Origin: Bagarius yarrelli
Taxonomy: Eukaryota; Chordata; Actinopteri; Siluriformes; Sisoridae
Length of the DNA stretch: 64,000 bases
Reading direction: 5' to 3'
Assembly (NCBI GenBank): GCA_005784505.1
Contig: VCAZ01000069.1
Coordinates: forward strand, 2,261,396 to 2,325,395
Shown here: positions 25,004 through 37,200 of the stretch, in pieces
Position numbering within the stretch: position 1 is the stretch's first letter
Layout of the letters: every line of letters begins with the position of its first letter
The notes under the pieces: model-generated
Database searches by the model: none
The model's input: the letters and a program-made list of their open reading frames with translations, nothing else
What the model was told of the DNA's origin: nothing
Program-made: the position numbers and the translations under genes

Positions 25004-25694
25004 ATACATTTAATTACAGACTTTTTATCTATGAACTCTTCTCTGTGAGATCCATGTATGAAGTCAATTTCCTCTTTCTTTTCCTTTTTCTGGAACCCTG
25101 GTAAATGTTATTCCAACATGGCAAACTTAGTTATTTTTAAATTACTGTAAAAATTCAGACAGAAAAGAGCTGTTTGGGGGTTTTTTTCTAAGCTAGAATG
25201 GGCTGTGAACTTACAGAACTAGTATCCAGAAACTCAGACTGTTGGGACAAGTTTGGAACCCAGAACATAGGTTTATTGACAAAGAAGGCGTATGATTGAC
25301 ATGTACAGCAACCAATCACAGTTTAGTTTTTTTCCATCAAAATGTAAAGTTGATGTTGAGGATATTTTTATATGCTATGGAAATCTTCTTTAAAAAAAGA
25401 AAGAAAGAAACCTACTACAACTTGATTATTTTGTGGACAGGATTTTATAGACAAAGCCGAATTTACGGTTAGTTTTTGGGACTGAAACCAGCGCGGTGTA
25501 GTTACGCTGTAGCTCCTCGACGGTAGAGGGCGCTGTTGTTTTATTTCTCTTGCATTTATCATAGCAGAGAAGAAGCGCTCTAACGTCAACAAAAGCAGAC
25601 ATGTCTGTGATTTCTTCATGGCATATGTCAAAACATTGGTGTCAGAATGAGAATTTAACACCGACTCGTTCTGTGTTTGTGTCGTAAATGTATC

Positions 25695-25702
25695 TGACGT
25701 CA
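25695..25702. promoter_or_regulatory. CRE palindrome in the likely TECPR2 promoter/5' region
   Basis: A full TGACGTCA lies 2.3 kb upstream of the first coding exon, in the less AT-rich stretch 25450-25990, which also holds a TTTCCGG (ETS-like) site near 25889. A consensus donor (CAGT|GTAAGT) follows at 25711 and a second (GTT|GTAAGC) near 25987, either of which could close an untranslated first exon. Assignment to TECPR2 rests on position and on the need for an upstream non-coding exon. Confidence 0.35.
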
Positions 25703-26065
25703 TCTTCAGTGTAAGTAGCTTGTGGTGATTAAGTAATGTTTTGTGTGTCACCGCTTATTTCTTTTGCACATTCATAAGCTAGCTCGCTGACTCCATCCTG
25801 AAAACTGTGTTAGGAAACATTTAATATTTAAACAGCTTTCGTTCTTCTCTAATGCTCGTTTATTCAGACAAAAATGTAAAGATATTCGATTTCCGGTAGC
25901 CGAGTTAACGCTGGTGATTGAGCTGGACATCGTCAGTAGCTGCGATCACTGCATCGTTTTGTTATTTCATTGATGAATGTGTTGGTTGTAAGCGGGTTTC
26001 CTGACTAAGGCTGTGTCGAAGCATGTAGTGTATTAAAATGATAATATTCCATATACAGCCAGCAG

Positions 26066-26632
26066 TTGGTGATGAGGGATTTGGGATCGGTGGTGAGGGG
26101 ATCAGTGATAAGGGAATTGGGGATTAGTGATGAGGGGATTGAGGATGGGGGATGAGGGGATTAGTAATGAAGGGATTGGGGAGGAACAGATTGAGGATTA
26201 GTGATGAGGGGATTGGAGATTAGTGATGAGGGGATTAGGGATTAGTAATGAGGGGATTGGAGATTAGTGATGAGGGATTGGGGATTAGTGATGAGCGGAT
26301 TGGGGGTTAGTGATGAGCGGATTGGGGGTTAGTGATGAGCGGATTAGTGATGAGGGGATTAGGGATTAGTAATGAGGGGATTGGAGATTAGTGATGAGGG
26401 ATTGGGGATGAGAGATTCGGGATTGGTGATGAGGGGATTGGGGTATGAGGGATTAGGGATCAGTGATGAGAAATTTGGGATGGGTAATGAGGGGATTTGG
26501 ATTAGTGATGAAGGGATTGGGGATGAGGGATTAGGGATTGGTGATGAGGGATTAGTGATGAGGGATTAGGGATTAGTGATGAGGGATTAGTGATGAGGGA
26601 TTAGTGATGAGGGATTTGGGTTTGGCTGTTAT
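26066..26632. repeat. G-rich minisatellite, array 2 (about 14-bp unit)
   Basis: About 567 bp of the same GATTAGTGATGAGGGG family as array 1, downstream of the putative TECPR2 promoter and so probably in its first intron. G runs of three to five recur on the + strand. Long open frames here are a product of periodicity. Confidence 0.9.
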
Positions 26633-28004
26633 AGAGAAATGGTAATCAGGAATTGGTTGCTAGGAGCATTTGTGGTCAGGGATTAGTCATGGAGATTTAT
26701 TGTTATGGATTAGCTGCTGTGAGAAATGGTACTCAGTATGGGGATCAGTGATTTGGTTGATGTGAAGAATGCTTGGTTTTGTAAAGAATGGTGGTCAGTG
26801 ATTGGTTGTGATGAATGGTGGTCAGTGATTGGAAGGATCAGTCATTGGGGAACAGTAGTAGTCAGGAATTAGGTGTTGGGGGAAAGTGTTGATTTGGGGT
26901 TTGGTCGTTGCTGACAGACTTAAGTCAACACAGTCAGCCTTTAAAACGCTGCTGGTAAATCGACCAAACGGTGTATTGCATGATCACAGTTAATTAGCTA
27001 TTAAATAATCGTACAATAGCAATAATTTGAACTAACCACGATTGTTGAATTCAGTCGCGCAATTGTTACAACACACTTCTATTAGCCACGGTAGCTCATG
27101 TTAACAACCCATAACCCAACTGTGAAGTATAAGCAAATTCATACGTTGCAAAACAGATAAACACCAATGCAAAATATGGATTTCCTCAAATACTATTTAT
27201 CTATAATAAAATATGTAGGTAGAGAGTCAATAAGGCAGAAATTGGAGCGATTATAAAATGCTTAAAGTTGCTTTTTTTTCACAAACAATTGATTGTCAAA
27301 TCTCTAAAACAAATAATTAATCGCTAAAGCTGGAAAACATGTATAATAATCGCAATTATTTCTTTGACAATTAATCGTGACAGCCCTGATCACAGTCGGT
27401 GAGACTGCACTTTTTTTTCTAACTGCAGTGTCACAATGCAAATTTCTCATCAAGTTTGTTGGATCTATTGATTGATTGTGGTTGATCATGAATATGTTTG
27501 TCATTATTAACTGATGATTGATCAGGTTTTTTTTTTAAGCGGATGGAGGTCATTTTTTTCATTAAGAGAGCATAGAACACAGACATTTGTCTATGTGAAT
27601 GTTTGTTTTGTAGTGGAGAATAGAACAAAGTCGAGTTTCACAACCCTGCCTCCCACCCCCTCTGACCCTGACTTTTTAACACATCTTGCACACAAACGCA
27701 CACAGTTTTGTGTATTTAAACATATAGGGTGCCTTTTTTTCTTGCAGTTGTGATGGTTGTTCAAACGTAGCACAGCTGTGGGGCTGATTATACTGAAACA
27801 GAAATGTGCAAAAATTCAGTAAAATGATGAATAGGAAATCAGCTCCCGCCTCACTACTTTGTATAATTCGGTGTAGTTTTCTTCTTGCCATTTGTGGTGC
27901 TCTTGTTCATGGTTCTCTAATTGTTAACCCATAACCTGCCACAAAACACTTGTTAACAAGGGGACACCTGACTTACCATTGAATGTGCTCTTGTGGGTTT
28001 TCAG
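26633..28004. other. Probable TECPR2 first-intron DNA, no gene seen
   Basis: Decaying minisatellite (to about 26900), then AT-rich DNA with TTAATCGTGACAGCCCTGA near 27370, the end of a common fish MITE. It ends at the TTTTCAG acceptor of the first coding exon. Confidence 0.45.
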
Positions 28005-28245
28005 TATGCAGAAGGATCACATAACCATGGCAGCTCAACCACCCTGTCTGCCCCTAAGGGAATTTTGCCCCCTTTACTACCTGCTTAACTCCATTCCTGC
28101 CAAAGTCCAGAAAGGCTTTCGCTCCATCCTCGTCTATCTTACAGCTCTGGACAGCAGCAGTGACTACATCGCGGTGGGCAGCAGCATCGGCATGCTGTAC
28201 CTTTACTGCAGGACAGTGAGCCAGATGAACAAATACAACCTGGAG
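28005..28245 (+). CDS. TECPR2: TECPR2 coding exon 1
   Basis: A TTTTCAG acceptor precedes 28005, so at least one untranslated exon lies upstream. Coding starts at 28027 and supplies residues 1-73, including the family-diagnostic REFCPLYYLLN and DYIAVGSSIGMLYLY blocks that open the WD-type propeller. The donor is GAG|GTATGA and the exon ends in phase 0. Only the 22 nt before the ATG are 5' UTR here. Confidence 0.95.
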
Positions 28246-31200
28246 GTATGAGCACTCCCTTACACATTTCTCCCTGTGTTACCGACTTTAAAGGTGTTAA
28301 ACTAGTTGTTTCTGTGAATTTGACTTCTTCAGGGAAAAAGTGAGGCCATTACAGTGGTGAAGTTGCTGAGTTGCTTTGATGACCTGGTGGCTGTGGGTAC
28401 TGCTTCGGGCCGTGTTGCCCTCTTTCAGCTGGTGTCTCAGTTGCCTGGCCGGAATAAACAGGTAGGGTATATGGGATCTGCTAAAAGATATTGCAGTTAT
28501 ATTATTGTAACAACTCCATGGAGTATTTGTGGGAAGTGGTGGCTCATGGTCAAGGTGTTGGATTACCAACCCGAAGGTTGTGGGTTCGATTCCCAGCTCC
28601 ACCAAGCCACCACTGTTGAGCCCCTGAGCAAGGCCCTTAACCCCCAATTGCTCAGTTGTATAACAAGGGATATTGTAAGTCGCTCTGGATAAGGGCGTCT
28701 GCCAAATGCTGCAAATGTAAATGTATTTGTGAACCCAAACGCAGTTTTATTAAATCCATAGTGACGCACAATAAACATTACCTTAATTTGAGTTAAGGCT
28801 AACAGACAAGACCTGACGCTAACAGACCAGATGCTAACAGACTTGAATCACCACAGTGGTACAGGGAACATCCACAATCCAAGACAAAAGACACCAGGAA
28901 ACACAGGGGATATAAATAATAACAAAGTGGGACACATGATCAAAACAAACCAATCACAGGACAGAACAGAAAACCAATAGAAACAGAACACATGGACAGG
29001 GGAATCACATGGCAGGAGCACATGGGGAACAAAGATCACATGACAGGAAGTAAACAGAGGGCATGAACGAGAAAAATAAACATGAAACTCGTGACATTAA
29101 CATGAGACACCAAAGCTTGCAACAGTTATGCTATTTACTACAAATGTATATTTCCCCAGTAAGTAGCTGAGTGTAGGATATTCTGTAGGTCTTAAATGTG
29201 AGAAAAAAGCGTAGACTCATCTTTATGCACGTTCTGTAAGATTCCCATTTCCATTAAACATATTTTATTGAACTGTTCTGATTTTAGTAGAAGTAGGAAA
29301 CTATTTTATAAAGTACACAAGATTTATTTAATTATGTTTTTTAATAAAGATTCTTCGTTAAAAAAAAATCAAATCTTAATTTTGAAAAAAAAACATTTTA
29401 TGGAAATATTTTAAAAGACTAAGCTTTTTTTGTCTTTTTTTTACATTACATAATACATTTTTTTTTTTCTATGTAAAAAATCTGCTCGCAGTTGAGACGC
29501 TTTGATGTGGTTGGCCTACACAAGAGCACCGTGACATCTTTAGCTTGGAGTGCAAATGGCATGAAACTCTTCTCTGGTGACGATAAAGGGAAAGTGGTCT
29601 ATTCGGCTGTGGACCTGGACCAGGTGCCTAGCTTCCATGTCTAGCTTTCCAACAAACCTACCCTATCATACCCTATACCATGCTATAATATTTTACCCTA
29701 TCGTATCCTATACCATCCCATCCTATCATATTTTATTCTATTTTATCATATCCTATTTTATATCATCCCATCCAATCCTATCCTATCTTATCTCATCCTA
29801 TCATATTTTATCCTATCCCATCCCATCCCATCCTATCCTATCCTATTCCATCCTATCCTACCCTATTTTATCCTAACCTATCCCAGCCCACCCCATCCCA
29901 TCCCATCCCATCCCATCCTATCCTATTCCATCCTATCCTATCCTACCCTATTTTATCCTATCCTATACATATATCATTCCACTTAAAATCCAATTGGTTG
30001 ATTAATGATAATTAATTCATTAATCATAAACCTTAAGAAAGTTTGTTGATAACTGTGTGTAAACCCCTGAATCTAATTGAATCTGTTATAATGTACAGTG
30101 TGTGTGTGTGTGTGTGTCGCAGGGTGTGTGCAACCCAGTGGTGCTGTTAGAAGAGCCATCAGCTATAGTTCAGCTGGACTACAGTCAGAAAATGCTGCTT
30201 GTTTCCACCTGTCAGCGCTCGGTTGTGTTTAACACTCAAGGTCAAAATCCCCAGCAGCTGGGCACTAAACCCAGAAAAAGGTAATAGAAAATAATCTTGT
30301 CTTCATCTGGATAATAACAGCCTATTTTGGGGTCCTTTTCTGGGAGCCTATTCGATGGCCGCAATTCTTTTCTAGGAATGTTGCGGATTTGAGATTTAGT
30401 GTGCTTTGGGAAAAGTACCTAGACTCCTCCATATTTCAAGAACTTTAGATTAGATTAGATTAGATTAGATTAACTTTATTGTCATTGTGCAAGGTACATG
30501 TACAGAGCCAATGAAATGCAGTTAGCATCTAACCTAAAGTGCATAAGTGGCTTATTTACAATAAATATCAGTGTAATAAATAGGGTATGGGGTTGATAGT
30601 TACAGAGGTGGGGGTAAATAATGTACAGAGGTATATGGATAGAGTATAGAGGTGTAACAATAGATAGTTATAGATTGTGCAAAGATGCATAATGATAGGT
30701 AGTGCAAAGTACAGAAGTGGCAGTGCAGTAGTAATTAATACTGTATATCAGCTGTTCAGTGCAGAAACAGCCACAGGAAAGAAGCTGTTTTTCAGTCTGT
30801 TTGTGCGGCTCTGAGGCATCGGTAGCGTCTGCCTGATGGGAGAAGAGTGAACAGTCCGTGGTTGGGGTGAGAGGGATCTTTGATTATGCCTCTCGCCCTT
30901 TGCAGACAGCGTTTTTTGTGTATATTGCCCAGGGTGGGTAACCCATGATGGGGGAAAGAATAAAACAAGTTCAAATGCCTTGGCAAAGTTATTAAAAACT
31001 AAAAGAACTTAACCAGACGAATTTGTATACCCTTTATTCACTACATGTATGACATTTTAATAAACACCCTTATCCAGAGCCGCATACAGGTATCTGTAAA
31101 TCTTCTTAGTTGAACCTCTTCACATCAGCACATCTCGTAGTGGCATTACTCACATTCTCCTTGGCAAATTCTTTCAATCAGAAAATATTTTAAAGTTTCT

Positions 31201-34200
31201 GTGAACGGCAATCTTTAGGATTTTCCACATTATTATTAAGCTGAAAGTCTGGCTACTCAAGGATTTGTTCCCAAAACACTTTATCCTTGTCTTGGCTGTA
31301 TGCCTCAAGTTATTGTTAGGCTGGAAAGTGAGGTCTTGTGTTTTTTTTTTTTCAAGAACTGCAGTGTATTTGGCTGCATCCATCCTTTCCTTTATTCTGA
31401 CTGGTGTCCCAGTTCTAGCCACTGAAAAGCACCCATAGACTCTATTACCCAGTGTCATGAGCAGTACGTGGTTTTGGCCAATTTCCCAGATCTCTTTTTT
31501 CAGTCATGCTCTGAGTCCTTTATGTGCCTGTTTTATACCTTTTGTTTAAAGCTGTTTTACATCAAGCCTTTGTAACCACAAATGCCTGAATGATTGTGTA
31601 TTTTGTCGTTGTCTTATTATAGTTGAGGACTTGTGTTGAAATGGCCAAGGCCTTTGGGGTCACCTTCACACCTCCCGCCTTTATAGTCCAGTTACTGATG
31701 TTTGCAAGTTCACATACCCTGCCTAGATCTGTCTTTACACATTTTTAAGCGGTGACTCCAGGTGTTTTAGTCCCACCCATTGCGTAGAAGCTCTGGGACC
31801 TTCAACAGGAAACTATCATCGGATACAATCTTTAGGAAACATAAAAGCGCTGGATTCATATACAGTGGAAGTGTTTTCTTTGGATTGATGAATTACACTT
31901 CACTAACTTGCAGACAAAATCTGAGATTGGTTCAACCCATCAAATACAGCCAGTATCAATCTATCAAAATAGAGCCAGTAACGATCTCGGGCCCTTTTTC
32001 TGTGATAGCATAAACAGGACTGCACAGTCCAAGTAAATGGTACATAAGGTAACAGACAGGAGCTCTAATGGGAGTCCTGACCACACTGAACCCCTCTGAA
32101 CACCTGCATTTGTAGGTCAATTGTGAGCCAGGCCTTCCAGCGTCAGTGCCTGACCGCACAGATGTTCTTTATGAACACAAATTCCCATAGACACACTTAA
32201 AAATCTGGAGGAAAAAAACCTTTAAAGTAAAGACTGTATTAGATTCAGAAGTTAACAATAGTTAAACATGTTAGTGTGAAATGGGAGGTATAAATGATGG
32301 TTAGATATGCTTTTACCCAGGCCATGTAGTATACTTTTGGTTGCTTGATAATCTGGTTGTTATCTGTTATTGTGTGTGTGCATTAAACACAAATCGAATA
32401 AATGTAAAAATTAATGCACTAAGGAAATGTGATCAGCTTGAGAGAACACAGAACCTACTGGTCATATTGCTACCCAGTTCTTAAAATAACCTCCCACGAC
32501 ATTGAAATTGAGATTCTAGTCTAACCCCTAGTCATTCTTTTGTCTCCAACCCTGTCCAAAGCCCTGTATTAGTCTTACAAACGGCAGCTGCAAAAGCAGT
32601 GTTTGTCTGTTGTTTCCAGACTTATTATTAAATTGTAAAACTAAGGGGGTTAATCAAGATTCTTCTATTTATTTAGCATTTTAAATGTAATCTAGTACCG
32701 GTGATTCTCACTGTGGCAGCTGGGAGCTTAACTTAAATACTGAACTCGTAGAATATTTCAGGTAATGAACAATAAACTTATCATTGTATAGAGAGACAGA
32801 GTTAAAGAGACTGGAGACAGCTAAAAAAAATCATAACAATTCATTAAAGTGTTTATTGAAAATTTTTTAAAAAAAAATGTATTTTTGCATTTATTAGCAC
32901 TACTTTAATGCGAGCAGTGAGGAACAAATGTAAATCGTGTTTATAAATAAATACAGAATATACTGTTATCATTTATTGGCTGACTTGTGTAAAGCATTCT
33001 CATTATTATCTTGATCTTTTTTTTTTTTATAATTAAAGATCACTCATTGATAACTAAACTGCTTATTTCATAACTCCTCCAAGCAACGGCAAGTTTGGAG
33101 CCTGTTTCCAGCCTGCTCTGTGCAAGCAGAGTGACCTTCTGGTGTACGCGGCACGCCCAGGCCTTCGTCTCTGGAGAGCAGACGTGCGTGGCCGAGTAAA
33201 AGAGACCCACGTTCTCAAGCCTCTCTTTAACCAGGATGTGCCTAAGTTCGAGCTCTTTCCTCGCTCAACCCCGAGCGGTGCATACCGTCCCACTGAGCGG
33301 CAGCTGGGGCTCGTCACCTGCTTCCTCAAGGAGGGCTGGGTGCTCAGCTGGAACGAGTACAGTGTGTATGTTGTGGACTGCACCAATCAGGTACAATGTG
33401 TTTGCCGCTTACGAAGTGAATTTCCTGGAAAGGGCATTTTGGTGTCAGAAATAAATTTATTTAGCAACAATAATTGCCCTGTTCAGTTGATTTTTAGGGG
33501 CATTTTCTGGACACTTAAGTTTGCTTAAGTAGCTTAATGACAATGCTATAGCAGGTTAACAATATGCAATTTTGTGAGCACAACTATCCTGATGACTGTG
33601 TGTTATATTTTTAATAGTCCGCATAAGACAAAGCTGTCAAAGCTCTTTGCTAATGCTGGCAACAACCTACAGGCTTTGGAAAAGACAGCCAGACCGTCAT
33701 TATCTCCAAGCCTGTCCAGTTTCCACATAGCAGATACTTTCACAGAGTTTTTAGCATGACATCATTTTTTTTTTTGTGTTGTGGGAAATTTTGATTGCGT
33801 GTTCATGGCAGGCATTTTTTATTTTTATTTTTTTTTTTATGTAGCAGGATTTAGAGTAAATTAGACCTTATGTTTAGTACACATTATAGACATTCTTGAT
33901 AAAGAATTGGAATTATTGTCCATTTCAAACTGATACCTTATCTTAAAGGAATATAAAATTAGTTTAACATACAAATTGCAGACGTACAGAAGATGTTCAT
34001 GGTTTTTATTTTGTAGTTGTTGCGTTTTTTGTGTGTGTTTTGCAAAGCTTTTTTTTTTTTTTTTTTTTCCTTCAATCATTCCTTGAATATTTCTGGGAAA
34101 ATTATTTCTTAATGTTTCTTTAATGCCACCAAGATTCTTCTTTAATGCCACCAATTTTTTAATGGAACAAAGCCAAAAAATGTAGATATAAATTAAAAAA

Positions 34201-37200
34201 CTAATATTATTGATATTACATATCATTAGTATCTCTTTAAAGAAAGACTGTTTTTCCCAGAAACCGAAGGTGGACTATACCAAACGTGTTAGTGGTGGAC
34301 TATACCAAACTTTTTAGTTTAGAAATATATGCTATGGTGGGATTATAAAGTGTTTGTTTGTTTTAAGGTCATTGTTGGCGGGATGGAAAGCTGTGGCGAC
34401 ATAGTGTCGGTGTCTTGCACAGAAAACGAGATCTTCATTTTGAAAGGAGACCGTGACATAATGCGTATCTCCAACTGCCCTGAGGGACTGGTGTCCAATA
34501 GTAAGGCTGGTTTAATTATGTACAGTAGTTCATGATTAGGTACAGCAGAAATGTTGTCTTCCTTCCTACTTCTTTTTTTTCATCACACTTTGTAACTCAT
34601 AGCCAAGTCCAAACTAAAAATGTTTTTGTATACTGCTGATTTTGTACATTTTCCCAATGACAGAGTAATAATTTTAGAATAATAATTACTCTCTAATTTA
34701 ATTGGTAGGTTTATTCTAATTGTGGAAGACAAAATAACAATTAAAACATGCAGAATTGATTTGCATTATAATTTAAAATGATTCGCATTTTAATAAATAA
34801 AACTAAAAAAAAGTATTTAATCAGTAAGACTTCTTGCATGTCTTTTATACAGGTAACAAAGTGAGATTAGGAGCACTCCCTTTAAGAGAATGCCTCTAAT
34901 CTCAGCACATTGCCTGTGTAAAAGACACATGTCCACAAAAGCAATTAATCAAACCGATCTTTTCATCATGTTCCACCAATTAAAATTTCCACTATGACCA
35001 AAGAGCTGTCCAAGGATGTCAGGGACAAGGTTGGGATTGGCAAAAGAAATCATCAAGCAGCTTGGTAAGAAAGTGAAAACAGTTGATCCTGAAAAAAAAT
35101 TGGAGGTCAAAGCACACAATTACCGACTTGCACCTACACACACGCAGAATGCACACAGGCACAAGGGTTCTAAATAACCGAATTTGCTTTATTTTATTTT
35201 TATTTGTATCGAGCAATCAAGTAACCTAAAGAAAACAAATCTTTTTCTGCTCTCCTAGTGTCAGATCTGTCCTATCGCCTAGCTTCCCCTCTTTCCACCC
35301 CATCTGTTTTGCTTTCTGCAAATGGAGCGGTGGAAACGGCTCAGCCCATCAGGACCGTAGCCATTATCACAGAACTAGAAGTGCGACCCAGAGAAGCAGA
35401 GGAGTCTGAAGAGTCAATAGAGGCACGGGAGGAGTTCAGCCAGGCACTGGAAGCACTGGAGGTGGTAGAAGAAGACCAGCAGAAGACGTTGATGGACATG
35501 CGAAGCCGCAGTAGCTCTATCATTTCATGGGAGAGTACGCAGGGAACTTCAGAGATGTCCTGCAGCCGCTACAGTACCATCACACCAGAGGATTTTCAGC
35601 AGGAACTCATTGTGAAACCTGTTAAATTGAGGAGAAAGGGCAGGAGGGTACGGAATGGTAGGTGCAGACTGTCTTTTTCAGCAACTAAAACAAACTGTTT
35701 ATTTCCTATGTGCTTTGACATAGAGTTTATTTTATAGGTTCTCAGGGTGAGGTCTTGAGTAATTTATACGAACTACCTGCTTTAAACTTTATGGTAACGT
35801 TTTGGGGGAAAAAATAACCTTTATCCCCCTGGGACTCAAGAAAAACCTTGCAATTTAGAGTTTTAATTTTACAGCATGTCCACTGTACCACCACTGGACC
35901 ATAAGACTATTTTTATTTGAAAAGACTGTTTTTTTCCATGAAACATGTTTGTATGCGGGCCATTTTGGATGCAGTGTAAGAACTTGTTTTTAGCAGGCTA
36001 GCCAATCAAATTACATATCTTTAGAAAGCCAAGAATGTCCCCTGTGCAATACACCAGAAACGCTTATGAAAACATATCGGCCACTACAGAGAGCACAAGT
36101 CAATGGGCCAGGTCTTAGGAGGATATGTCGTCTTAGTGAGAATTTCTTGTTAGTGGAATTTAGGGGACAAGTCCGAGTGCTTCTCTCCTGCTGTGAAACA
36201 TTAGTGTTTTATATTGTGCAGAAAGCATCTGGGATATTTTCACTGCATCTTAAACCAAGATAGCAAAGCTTCTATTCATTTTTTAAAATCCAGAGAAAGA
36301 ATCACTGAGAGAGTTTTTGTCGAGTCAGGTTCTTATATTTTAATAAATACGTTATTTATTTCACTGTACATCAAAAATAAGAATGTGTTTCTTTCTGTTG
36401 CTTTTATTCATATGCCATAACAGAGAGTGGAAATTGTGTAAACGAGCAGAGCAGCTGGTCAGAGAGCATGTACAGCCAGGACGGCATGACCAGCGACGGC
36501 ATCCCTACCCCTGCCAGCGAGCCCCCCTCAGACCACACAAGCCTCCTGTGCAGCAGTCTGGATCTCCACAGCAACGACTCCCCTGATCACGAGTGCTCTG
36601 TGTGTGTAGAACCCCTCAGCACTGAAACATTTTTAGCACAAAACCTTCCAGAGCAGCACCCGATTCCAGCTCTGGAAAGCACCGAGAGTCCTATGTGCAA
36701 AGAGACAGACGCTCAGCTCTTATGTCCCACCTCAATCTGTTTACAAGACATGGAATGTCAGGTTTACAACGACCCTGCCAAAGCTTCGAAAAGCAATGAG
36801 CAAACAAACAGCACATTGGATGTAGACATGCTGCTGGAGTGCACGTTCTCCTATGTGCATGCAGCTAATGAGAAGCCTGATATGAAAGAACTAACTGAGA
36901 TGCAGAATGCAGGGGTTCAACCTAAAGATAATTCCGAAAGGAACTTTGATTTGGATTTATCGAACTATACCATAAGGCCACTTCCATATTCCCCAGAAGC
37001 AGAGCCAGAACCGTCACCCTCCAGTGATGAGGAAGACATATATGCACAAGGAATGCCATGTAGTGCCAGCCTGGGGGATGGCCTCTGTAACATGGGCATG
37101 CAGAGTTCTACTGTTAAACAGACAGAGCAGGAGGACACACGCCTTCATAAAACAGACCAGGTAAGTGTGCATCCAAGATACCCTTATACTGGCCGAGCAA

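Noticed and set aside
25368..25751. CINP or another head-to-head neighbour upstream of TECPR2
   Set aside because: The 127-codon - strand frame does not resemble CINP or any family I know; the region reads better as promoter or untranslated DNA.
26372..26569. Gly/Asp/Glu-rich open frame with repeats
   Set aside because: Lies entirely within the G-rich minisatellite.
26066..26632. Interstitial telomeric repeat
   Set aside because: GATTAGGG appears in places, but the unit is about 14 bp and (TTAGGG)n is not sustained.
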